DNA of 64,000 nt from Citrus sinensis (Eukaryota; Streptophyta; Magnoliopsida; Sapindales; Rutaceae). The first letter of the stretch is position 1, and every line of letters starts with the position of its first letter. The stretch lies in the NCBI RefSeq assembly GCF_022201045.2, contig NC_068563.1, positions 26,757,001-26,821,000 of the forward strand, read 5' to 3'. The notes beneath the pieces were generated by a model. It saw nothing but the letters and a program-made list of their open reading frames with translations, had not been told where the DNA came from and did not search any database. Positions 50,332 through 61,954 of this stretch are shown here, piece after piece. The position numbers were made by a program, and so were the translations under genes.

Positions 50332-53300
50332 GAGATTTGTTGCTTCATCATGTTATTATATATTAATGGTCTCCAATGGCCATAAATTGATTAAACGATA
50401 TACTAAATATCAATTCAAAATTAGTAGGCGTTCGATAGCTTTCAAAGTTTTATATTTCATATATATATATATATTTCATGATTGATCAATCGACTGCTTC
50501 TTTTGTATGTATGATGTGGAGATTAGACAAAAGTGTCTATTGTACTTTTTAGCCGGCCATGGCCTACGTGATTGAATTTGCATGGGACCTTGCTGGCCGA
50601 CACTTGAATGAAAAGAACTAAACAAACATATTAAGCCAGTCTGCTAGTGTGTGTATATCCATTTATGTATTGAGGCAAGCAATCTGCAATCACTTCGATC
50701 GACTAGTCCTTCGCTAATGAAATTACAAATCAATTCATATATTTTAGAAACCCTATGTAGATGTAATAGCCACATTTTGCATGGCAACTTAATTATTAGC
50801 AGTTGATCGAGTGTGTTACAATTTTTCTTTTTTTCAAAGTTTTAATTATTGGCTTACATATATTTCGTGTGAGGGATCTCATTAGTTTTCATGTTTTCCT
50901 CATTAATAAAGATAATATCAACTAATATAAGAAACCCTACCATTATCCTTTCTATTTAAGGATTTGCTCAATAGTCAATGCCATATTGCCATAGCCAACC
51001 TACCCTACTTTTGTTTAAAATACATGTATTAATGAGAGCCTATTGTCCGCTCTCACGCTATATGTATAAAAATATGAAAATTATATAAAGTAGTGGGTTA
51101 TTATCATCTACAACCTTTATTACTATTATTTTCTTTTTCGAGTTTATATTTATAGTCAGTATAGAGAAAATCTTAAGCTGACAATGACGGGATACGAGAG
51201 AGCCTAGAAAGTATTTCTATAAATTATTTGAAATGATAAGGTTAAGAAGAAAAATATTTACACAATATTGGAAATTAAATATTCCCATTAAATGATTCCT
51301 TGATTTGAGCTGTTTAAGAATATTATTTTGCAAATTGTGTATTATATAAGTTACCAATACAATAAAATAATTAAAAAAGAGAAAAAGAACAATAGAAAAT
51401 TGTATATCACCCGATGATACATGATCCTTATTATTAAGCTCCTTGTGTCAAATTTGCACTTGTGTTTTGGATAACAATGCCCTAAATTTTCAATCCTTAA
51501 AAGGCCTAATACACATGTTGTATATAAAATGAAATATATCCAAATCTCAATTAATTGTACGGTTCTTAACACATTATCGGGGCTCCCATCATCATAATAA
51601 AACAAACCATATAGGTCAAGCATAGATTTTGCTCTTAATTCACGCCATGCTTACCAGATAAAATTAATCATCCCCACCACTAAATATGTGACGTATCATC
51701 TGATGTTGAGCCCTAGCCAAGATTAATTAGGTATTCGTTTCGTTCGACTTTGCCCACCTAAAATGTAGCTTTCACGGTATCCTTTATCAAGATTTTTTGA
51801 AAACTACTGCAATTGTAATAATTATAAATTGTAATGACCCATCTGAATCCAATAATATATATCAACATCATGCATCCTGAAAATTACATCCTCATAAAAG
51901 CGTATTTGACGTGCTTGAAGGTGAAAGATTAATTGGTGTTTTAAAATCAAACTCATGGTCATATGACACCATTATAAAGAGCTCGTCAACACCTGGAAGT
52001 TGTGGCCTCCGGGCATTGGCTTGAAAGACAAACCATCAGGAATTTTGCCCTCAACACACTAACAATGGATCACCACTCCTGGCATTGCTTATCGGTTGAG
52101 ACTAGAGCGTGCCTCTAACTTTGAAAAGATATGGTTCCATTATCATTGACTAATGGGGGTCGATCGTTTGTGCCTCCTTATCAATTGTTACAATTCCATG
52201 TTATAAAAGATGGCATGTTGTCATAAAATGATGTGTGGACGTATACTTTTTACTACATGTCATCTCTTAAAAAAAAAAAAAACGTGTTTTTGCTTTTTTT
52301 TATATTAAAGTTTAAATTGAATTTGTTGGAAAATAATCTAATAAACTCATAAGCCGAGTAATTATATTATTATCGTATGAATTATATTATATTTTATATT
52401 TTCCTCAAATGTTAATGTTTCTTTCTCTACTGATTAATGTTTGTTTAAGATGCAAAATCCCATCTGATTTAGAGGTGCAGCTTAGGGCTCCATTAGGTCG
52501 TTAAAAAAATAAATCAAAACAAAGTCCTAAATTATACCTTTATTAAAAACAATATTGGCCCGGTCTAGAGAAAGAAATAATGTACCTCTCTGTTTTAATT
52601 TTAAGATAAGTGATTTATCTAATTAACTTCATTAATTATTTATAAACATTAATAATATCTAACTCTTGGATCCTTTCTATATTACAGCAACACAAAACTT
52701 ATTCACTTTAAGTAACCTATAAAAGAGGTTTATTTAATTTAATTTAATTTAATTTTTTTTAATAAGTAATGATAGACATCTGAAATTTTTTACCTCAAAT
52801 TTCATCCCAAATGACTTGTTATTCATTAAGTAGTTAATAATTCTTTACAAAATCTAAGTAAATTAATTGTAATATCTTACCAACCAATTGATAATTGCTA
52901 CATTATTTGAGAAATTTTTTTGGGATAAAAAATTTCATATGTATAGAGCTACTCTTTTTTGACAAGATAGAAGGGTTAATTAATAACAAAAAGATTGAAA
53001 ATTGTAGGAAAAACAAATGACCATTTTCAAAGAGCTTTAGTGTAAGATATGTACTTAATAGAATCGAATAACATTGAATTGAATAACTGACGCGTTTACA
53101 TTAATTAACTCCTGAGAAAAATTAATGCGCACTTCTTTTTCTTTTTCCTTTTTTCCTCTTTTGACAGAAAGAAGAAAAAAAGATTATGCACAGCTGGCAT
53201 GCTTGCATGTATACAAAGAGAGCTGCAAAGAATTACATTTTAGCTCTTAACTTTTAACTTCTTATTTCTTGGTTCTGCCTGAGAGAAAGAGATGAAATGG

Positions 53301-54509
53301 AGAATAATGAACTAATTAGGGCTAAAATTATTGATATGGAAAAGCAAAAAAGGATGAGTTTTGGCAATGATAATTTACTAATTTTGAAAATATTTAATTC
53401 CAATATGAACAATGTAATTTATTACTTATGCATAAATATATTTCTTAGACAAAAAAAAAAAATTCTTCAACATAATTGGGAAGGATAAAAGTATGCATAC
53501 ATCCTAAAAATTTACATGCTAATTAAAGCATATTTGACGTGCTTATTGGAGGTGAAAGATTTATGCAATAATATATTGCGTAAAAGAGTAATGATCTGTT
53601 TATACATTCAATTTTTACATATATAAATGATCAAAATTTTGTACTAATGGCAGGCCATCATATGTATTTGCGATAAGTTATAAGAAGAATTAAAGAAATT
53701 AAAAAAAGAAACTTGGGAAAATTGATTGCTCATGACTGGTCGTGCATGCATGTGCTTCTGTCTAATAATCATGCGCTTGTTCTCTAAAGTTCTCATTCAA
53801 ATTAATGCCCTAACTAGGGTGGTGCAGAGGAGAGAAAGAGAGAGTCAAGTGAGGATATTAGTGAGTTGAGAAGGATATTGAAGAAGAAAGAGAAGGCATG
53901 CCGTACATATATAATTATAATAACTGTATATTATTTGCTTTTATAATTTCTTTAGCTTAATGTCTTGCTCGCAAATTCGCAATTGACAATCATTTGGTTG
54001 TCGGCCTTTGAAGTCCAAAGGAGGAGAGGAGTGCCCTACCGACAATTCGGAACTGCCTCTGACATTAAGGCCAAGTTGAATTGAGATCGAAAATAGGATT
54101 ATATATGATTATCCCTTCATTTTTTTTTTTTAATTTAAAGTCCCTTTCTGCCGCTTTAGGGTTTGGAATTCATGATTCACGATATAATTTATGAACAAAG
54201 AAACTAAAACATTCATTCTACTAAAGGAAAGCGTCATTGATCTAATCTCCTGCCTTTGAAAGGAATAATTATTGCCCAAATAATACAAATGCTAGCTGAA
54301 AATGAGCTCGGACATGACTTTGGATGTAATCAGTTGGTTCTTTATAGATTCCATATCATTATTGAAGCACTCGATCATCTTTTTATTAGGTCAAGAGCTT
54401 ACATCCTCATTAATCCATATTTTTGTTTCTCGCATAACTAATTAGCAATAAAGTAGTACAGTTAGCAAAATGGAAGAAGAAATTTTTTAGTAACACGACG
54501 ATGGCATAT
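50332..54509. other. Gene-free interval with dispersed duplication
   Basis: No gene supported. A diverged duplicate of about 65 bp appears at about 51870-51933 and 53495-53562 (both carry 'tatttgacgtgctt', then 'ggtgaaagatt'). Other content is AT-rich DNA with A and T runs. Confidence 0.5.
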
Positions 54510-54518
54510 TAACAGTTA

Positions 54519-54705
54519 GAGTAATGATACAGCCACAAACTCTTGTACAAACTTATTTTGTACAAACTGATATGGCATGATAAGATTGGTTGAATTAAAT
54601 ATTACTTAACCCACATGATTTATTTTTATTAATTTATATTTTCATTCAACCAATGAATTAATGCCAAGTCAGTTTGTACAAGAGTTTGTGGCTGTATCAT
54701 TACTC
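54519..54705. mobile_element. 187-bp MITE with 35-bp perfect inverted ends
   Basis: The left end GAGTAATGATACAGCCACAA continuing to ...CTTGTACAAACT is repeated exactly in inverse at the right end (54671-54705). TAACAGTTA flanks both sides (54510-54518 and 54706-54714), giving a 9-bp target duplication. Because that 9-mer begins TAA and ends TTA, the same DNA can be read as a slightly longer terminal repeat with a 3-bp CAG duplication, so Mutator-like versus other class is not settled. There is no coding capacity. Confidence 0.85.
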
Positions 54706-54714
54706 TAACAGTTA

Positions 54715-56249
54715 ATTCTAATAAATCTCCTTGAGCTTTCCTTTTTTTTCTCTATCCATGTGAAATATGAGTGATGGACATATAAACTTTGTATATTAAA
54801 TGATGTCATACAAAATCAATACTACCATATGTTAGATAATTATTATTTTAAATATTATTGTTAACGATAATAATACTTCGAGTCCCACATCAGTGGTGAA
54901 GTTAGCATCATTAATTTTTTGGGGTGTGCTGATTTTTTTTTTTTTTTTGATAAAAAACTAATGCTTTTGTATTGTATGAAAAAAACTTTATTAATAAGAA
55001 ATTAAATACTCACCTAATAGGGAATATAATGAGTTTTGCCCCCCTCAAGACATTTATTCTTATAGATAAAATTATTGAAATATGACACCTAAATAAAAAA
55101 AAAAGTGCAATATAAACAAAAAGAAACATTATCGAAATTTTATCCCGTGAATCTTTACAAAACAAAAATCGTCTATTATCGAATTTATGTCGATACTATT
55201 AGTAATTTCTCTTTCAATATAAATAATCATGAATTCTGACAAGGATTTGACGACAATTGAAAAGGTGATATAATTAACTAATATAAGATTCTATAGAAAA
55301 AAAAAAACTAAAATTAATTTTTCAACCCCTACCTCCGTGACCAGAATTTGAGCTAGGGTGATTAAAAAAAAAAAAAAATTGAATACCACCAAGTCAAACC
55401 CCTAGGACCTAAAGGAATCGTAGTTCCTGTATTGCTGCATAATCTTTGCACTAAAATATCTCTATTAATAGAATATTTTTAGGAGATGCTTGTCATAATT
55501 TCTCTTATATATTATCTATATTGTTGCTGATTGAAAACTTCTTTTTTAAAGGACGATCAAAATCTCTCTCTCTCTCTCTCTCTCATAGTTTGCCTGATGG
55601 AACTTTGAGTGACACTGTCGCATAATTAAAATGGCCGTGGCCTACTTTTTTTCAATTGTGTCGCTTAAGTTTCAGTATTTTCAAAGATTATGACTTTTGC
55701 CGAGCATTTTCTCACATATAAATTGACGAAGCAAAAGCAAATTAATGGGAAATACATCATCAAAATTGACTGCCACCAACTCGTTAACACTGAAATGAAT
55801 GTGGATTCCACGGTGATATGTCCTCGTGCTCTGCAAAATATAAAGACTTTGAGGATTCGAACGCATGGGTGATTTTATATGAAATCTTTAAAAGCTCAGG
55901 GCAGTTCTGATAGAAAAAGAGAGATACAAAGCCTAACTGGAAATCTTAGTGGAATGGGCCTAAGATGGCCTTATTTTTTGGTTCTTGAAATTAGGCCTTT
56001 TGATTTTATTGGGCCTAGGAAGGCCCAGAAAAGAATAAAAAATAGGAAGTAGGGAAAGAAAATGATTCGACCAGGCGTCCAGCGATCGACTGTTGCTGGA
56101 CCTCAGAAAAATAAAAATTCAGAAAAAAAAAGATACGAATTTGGATTGCGTTTGATGTTCAATTGATCGGTTGCTGGAAAAAGAGAAGACTTCGAAGATC
56201 AGACGAGAAAAATTAGAAAAAAATAATAGAGATAAAAAAAGCTAAGGAA
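54715..56249. other. Spacer and VPS24 promoter side
   Basis: No gene up to the VPS24 start. A CT run lies at about 55564-55584. The last few hundred bases before 56250 include the likely VPS24 promoter and leader, with a purine-rich stretch directly before the start codon. Confidence 0.5.
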
Positions 56250-59243
56250 ATGGAAAAAGTTATGAACATGATAAAGCCAAAGCCTAATCCGCAACAGCTG
56301 TTGAGGGATTGGCAACGTAAGCTTCGCCAAGAGTGCCGGAACATTGAGCGCCAAATTCGAGGTAATTATTCTCTACATTTGACCCTTGTTTCATTTTTTT
56401 TTTTTTTTGGTGGAAGAAAAGGAATCAAATTTAATATTTTTATATTTTATTTTTTTAAGGTGATTGCTTTCATTGATCGAGAATTTGGCTTAGTGGGTTT
56501 GATTAACGTAGTGTTATGATTAATGGGTATTTTTTTTTTTTAATTCTGTGTGTTTGTTCTGTTTAGATATACAGAGAGAAGAGAAAAATGTGCAGAAAGC
56601 AATTAAAGATGCTGCCAAGAGAAACGACATGAGCTCTGCCAAGGTATTATCCTTTTTTTTTTCGAATTTTAATTTGTTATGCTTTGCCATTGTATTCTTA
56701 CGGAAAATTGATTAATAAGCATCAAACAGGAAATGCTGAAGTGTTAGAAAAAGTTCAAGTTAATTGCCAAAGTAATGTGACCTTTGGATTGAAGTGGAGT
56801 TATTATTATTATTATTATTATTTTTTATATATCTATATATATATATGTATGTATAATAGCTTTTTTTTTCCTATGTAGGAAACTTAATATTTAAGAGTTT
56901 ACAACTTTGCAAATTAAGTTTCACAGTATAGGCTACTGTGAGCTTGGACATTACATTTCACTTTCACTTTCAAGATGAACTTTGCTGCTGCATTATGGTG
57001 TAAATCTTTCATTGCTTACACACACACACACATGTAATTTTTGTTTTTTGTAGAAAATACTTCAGTTTTGTGAAACTAGGTTTGTTTGGTTTCATGGAAG
57101 TTGAAAATCATTAACTGCCATACTTATTCAATCGAGAGTAGCTGGACCAAATCATATACTTTACACTATAATTTGTCACCTATAAGATTTGTTATGATAA
57201 ATCTCATGATCTGGAAAGAAATGGGTGTATTTCTTGTATATTTGCAATCTTGTAAGTGTTATGAGCTTAACGGGTACTGACTGACGGTCAACTCTAGTGT
57301 AGGTTGGACATAAGATCTTTCTTGTTACTGTTTATTAGAAAAATGTTCCTATCAAAAGTATTATATTGTCACTTATAATTAGAAAAAAATTATGATTAAG
57401 ATTTCTTGTTTCTAATAATTTCAGTTTCTTCCTCATATTCTCTGTTTCAGTCTCTGGCTCAGGAACTCGTCAGATCTAGAAAGACAGTTAACCGTCTCTA
57501 TGAAAATAAGGCACAAATGAACTCAATATCGATGCACCTAGGAGAAAGTGTAGGTATGGTACTTCACTTGTTGGAATGCTTTACCCATGAAATAGGGAAG
57601 GTGGTTTCTTCTGTCTAATATCTTCTTTATAAATATATGAGAGTGTAGTAGCCTATATTTCTTTGCTAGAAGGGACTCTATAGATAGAATTTTAGTCCGA
57701 TTTTTATTTTGATGGTGAATTTGTTTGTCTTAGCCATTTTCAAAAGTTGCTACGCGTGGAATGAATGATGTAGGGAGGTGCTCTAGAGGGATGTATTAGT
57801 TTTATCACATGTTGTCTGTACTTAAAAGCAAGTGTGAGGTCCTTGTTTAATTTTGGAATATGTGCATGGTATAGTTCTAGGTTAGTTATGGTTTCTGCAC
57901 TTCTCATCTGCAACTTTCATTGGCCACAATAGCTTAGACTGAACAATTGCATTGTCAAAGTGAGTCATAAGCTCTGCAATTTATTGATTTTGCCTCGGTC
58001 TGTTGTCATGATGCATATTGAGTAAATAATGGATTTACTTTCTGTGCAATCTATTATACTGATTTCCTGTGTGTTGTTTAATTTATTGATCAATGATTTG
58101 TTCCCTGACCCTCGTCTCCTTCCCTCGGAGTGATTTTTGTTGGTTTCTAGGTTCTTACTTTGGCTACTATTGCAGCGATTGCTCGTACTGTGGGGCATTT
58201 GAACAAGAGTGCTGAGGTTATGAAACTTGTCAACAATCTCATGAAGGCACCAGAAGTAGCTGCTACAATGCAAGAGTTCAGCAAAGAAATGACCAAGGTA
58301 TTTTTCTGATTTATGTTTAATATTAGCAGACAAGGGAAAAAAAAAGTTACTGATTAACTGTTGCTTGAGTAGAAAATATGAAACTCTTGTGTTGCGCTAC
58401 TTTGGAGTGATGTACTTGCATTACATATCATTTATTCTCTATTTTTTCCTTTTTTTTTTTTTTTTGGCTTTTAATTTATCAAAGCTACAAATGTGAATAA
58501 CTCGTTACTTGTCATATATAGTTACAGCAGCCCTTACTTTAGCCCTTCTGTAATTGTATTTACAGAGCTTATGTTCCTATTAGCGACACTAGAATCAAAG
58601 TAATAGTGCTTAGTCTATCATTCTCTTATTTTCTCACTAGAACGGAAATTAATTCTTTCCAACCTGTAGACCACTGTACAACAATAGTGCCAGGTCCCAG
58701 GGTCCTCTTCTGGAATAATCAAAATGGGCCACTGTCATTTGAACACCATCTAACTGGAAACCAAAATATTGATGAAAATATTATCCAGGGCTTAATATAA
58801 TTATGTGAATGTATATACTAAGGATGGTCAACATCTCCCTCATATAATTATACTTTTGTCTGTAATTTGCAGGCTGGAGTAATTGAGGAGTTTGTGAATG
58901 ATGCTGTTGATACAGCACTGGACTCGGAGGATATTGAAGAGGAGATAGAAGAAGAAGTTGATAAGGTCTTGACTGCAATTGCTGGTGAGACTGCAGCACA
59001 GCTGCCTGAAGCAGTTAGAAAGGAAAGGGTGAAGCAATCTGCTCAGACATCTAGAGCAGCACAGGAGGTAACGTGACACAACAGCCACATTATGAGCTGC
59101 TAATTTGTTTTTCTTTCCGGTTGAATGAACCTCATGTCTGTTGAGTTTTTGTTTTACCATAGGAGGATGCTATTGCTGAGGGTATCGATGATGAGAAAGA
59201 ACTTGAAGAAATAAGAGCCCGGCTTGCCAAAGTTAGGTCATAA
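56250..59243 (+). CDS. VPS24: VPS24 / CHMP3, ESCRT-III subunit, 6 exons
   Basis: Exons 56250-56361, 56567-56643, 57451-57553, 58176-58297, 58873-59067 and 59163-59243 give 690 nt and 229 residues, the usual length of plant VPS24. The protein assembles with other ESCRT-III subunits on endosomes to sort membrane proteins into multivesicular bodies. The N-terminal basic helices ('PNPQQLLRDWQRKLRQECRN', 'DIQREEKNVQKAIKDAAKRN') carry the membrane-binding, polymer-forming Snf7 core. Helix 4 region reads 'VAIARTVGHLNKSAEVMKLV' with an Ala at the exon junction, and the acidic C-terminal arm contains 'DSEDIEEEIEEEVDKVLTAI'. It ends 'EELEEIRARLAKVRS'-like ('KELEEIRARLAKVRS'), an MIT-interacting motif bound by Vps4-type partners. 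All introns are GT-AG and phases join. The gene appears intact. Confidence 0.95.
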
Positions 59244-61899
59244 CTTAAGCCTTTTATCTTCGCCTCCCACTCTCATCATATTAAAGGAAAGGTGCGTATA
59301 TTAGTGTGCATATGGGTTCTTGATGGAAGTGACAGAAAGTTCCAGTTTAACAATAAGAATAGAGCATGAGAGGAAAAATCTGTATATTCGAAGCAGCAAT
59401 TTTATAGACTACCTTGCCGCAAGCTGCTAGTTGTACAATAGTAATGTGCCGCAACAATGTCATTGGCGCCCCAGTATAATCTAATTGTTCCTCTGGACTG
59501 CTTGTGTTTGTGTTTATCTCTATGTCAGTGTGTAGTGGCCAAGACCAGATGTAGATTAAACTTTTACTGGTTACATGATTTCATGACCAATGGCCATGTC
59601 CTGTTATCATGTGGAGTTGTCAAGCAAGTTTGTTCAGGTAGGCCCAATGGGTAACCCATTATGGGTTTGATTAGTGGCTCATGCCCTTTAGCCAAGGGCT
59701 AGTTGAGTATGGGCAATGTGCTGATCCTTGCTAATGCAATAGCTAAGATTCTGTGTTTTATATAAATATCTCATATCTTACTTGATTTTGATTGAGCTTG
59801 AACATATTAAAGTTAGGACAAAGTTTTTGTCGGAAATCTTAATTGGAATGCTATTCTATAATGCTTTGTCATCAGTTTGTATAAGAAATTTGCTATGCTC
59901 ATAAGTTGCTTTGAACTGTGAAACCTTGTCGTCATCATTGACTACAAAGAGAAATGAATGAGCAGAAATTGTGCATAAAGTAACAGCTTTCTTGCAAAAA
60001 TAGATTAAAAAAACCCCACTACTTTCTTCACGTCTTGTGCTCACCAAGAAACATTTTCATATTGCAGTTTGCTTCTGTGTTATCTCTTTCACCTTATGAT
60101 TATGTCGACCTTTTTTTCCCCCCTCTTTTTCCTCTTTATCCATGCAAATTAAAGCCATAAAAATTTCTCCCTGATTAAAAAGATTTGATTGCAAGTTAAA
60201 TTATCAAACTAGTCCCTATAGCTTCTAGAAGTAACAAAGGAGTTCACAGGCCTACCAGTGAACCAAAATTACTGAATAGCATAATACATTTACAGAATTT
60301 ATCCTTGAACACTGTTTATTTTTTGCTGACGAACTTGGACGACAGTCGGTGGGTGACAAGTGAAGTTGTAAAACGTATGGACCTATTTGCAACTTTCACA
60401 AAACCACATGGAACATTCGTAATAATTAACAATCTCACACACAACCTTTTGACTTCAATTTATGTCGAGATAATTACAGGTGCAGAGTACAAAAGACATG
60501 AAGCACCGGCTCATGAATGAGGTGATTACAAGTCTCACGTTGTTGCAGCCGGCGCACGAGTCCGAGTCCGAGTCCGAGTCCATGTTCTCGAAAACTGAAA
60601 GTGCTTATTCGGTTTTGTAGGGTCCACTTGCATTTCCTCAATCTCGGTTGCTTTTTAGCTTTATTTATTTTATGCTTTTAAGCTATTCATATCTTGCACG
60701 CCAAACAGTCTCTCCAAAATCATGAGGTAGGCGTCGTCGAGTGCTCATATGATAAGACAAGAGCATTCATATTTTCTAAATATGCTATAATTACATACAA
60801 ATCTTGATTGTAACATATTTATTTTATTTCTTTTGAAATTGAAAAGTAGAGGGAAAAATTATATTTAATAGTAAGAAACATTTGACCAATTGGGTGACAT
60901 TTGTCTTTGTTATTATTTTTTTTAAAAAAAAAAGTGGGATGAAATGATGGTTTCTTATACTCAAAAGTTCATGCAAACTGAGGAATGAAATGGCTTCAAA
61001 GTAAATCTAATTTAAATTTAATTTCATTAAAGACAATCGTTAACTTTCTTTTATAAAATCAATACGTAAGAATATAATTAATTAGTGTTCCATTGGAGCC
61101 TTCCCTTTAAAGGCAAGTTACGTCTACGTACACTTAAATTGTATGAACTGTTGTCCGTTTGGTACAAAACTCTCACCCCCACCACCCCCCCCCCCCCGGC
61201 CGCCCCACCCAAATAATAATAATAATAATAATAATAATATAAAGCCATTACGTTAAGTAATAATTAAAAAAAGAATAGGCCAATTGCGTGAAATTTTTCT
61301 ACAGATAGAGTTCAAGATGGAAACTGACATTACAATTCACAAGTTGGTGTATGGGAAATCAGCACAAATGAAAGTGAAATTAAAACAGAAAAATTGAAAT
61401 GAAAAATACTTTTACTCCTTGCTAATTGTTTTAAATTTTTAACAAGTTGTCTAAACAAAGTCAGATTTTGGCCGATCTTCATAACCAATGCAATATTTGG
61501 TAAATCTTTCAAATCTTATCTTACGAGTTAGTGGGAAGAGGTGGTTACAATCATGGTAGAAAATATCTTAATTAGTTTTCTTTTTATTTAAAAAAAAAAA
61601 AGATGGCTAATAATTAATTCCTAGCAACAGGTTTTATGAAGATTTTCTTGATAAATCCATGATTAAAAATTATTATGAAACATATGCTTTGTTAGTTGTT
61701 GGGGGTAAAAGCATTCTTGCACATAACATCATGACTTAAAAAGACTAATTAAAGGCTGCAATGAGCCCATGAGAAATGAGAAAAGTTGAAAAGGAAAGAA
61801 AACTAACCATATAATGCACAATAAAAATTATTCATAAGGAGATAATTAACGAAAAAAACAAAATCAGAGGATGACAGTTAACTCTTTGCTTTTATCAAC
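59244..61899. other. VPS24 3' region and gene-free spacer
   Basis: The first part is the VPS24 3' untranslated region. No further gene before 61.9 kb. Simple repeats include four copies of 'gagtcc' at about 60558-60582, a C-rich run near 61.18-61.20 kb and an AAT run near 61.21-61.24 kb. Confidence 0.55.
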
Positions 61900-61906
61900 T
61901 ATAAAT
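61900..61906 (+). promoter_or_regulatory. Likely TATA box of the SCPL gene
   Basis: TATAAAT lies 49-55 bases before the start codon at 61955, leaving room for a transcription start near 61930 and a leader of about 25 nt ('...cacaaagaaacctgcaaca'). The position fits a plant core promoter, but no expression evidence is available from the sequence. Confidence 0.6.
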
Positions 61907-61954
61907 TCTTGTTGAACCTACACTTATTTTCACTCACAAAGAAACCTGCAACAA

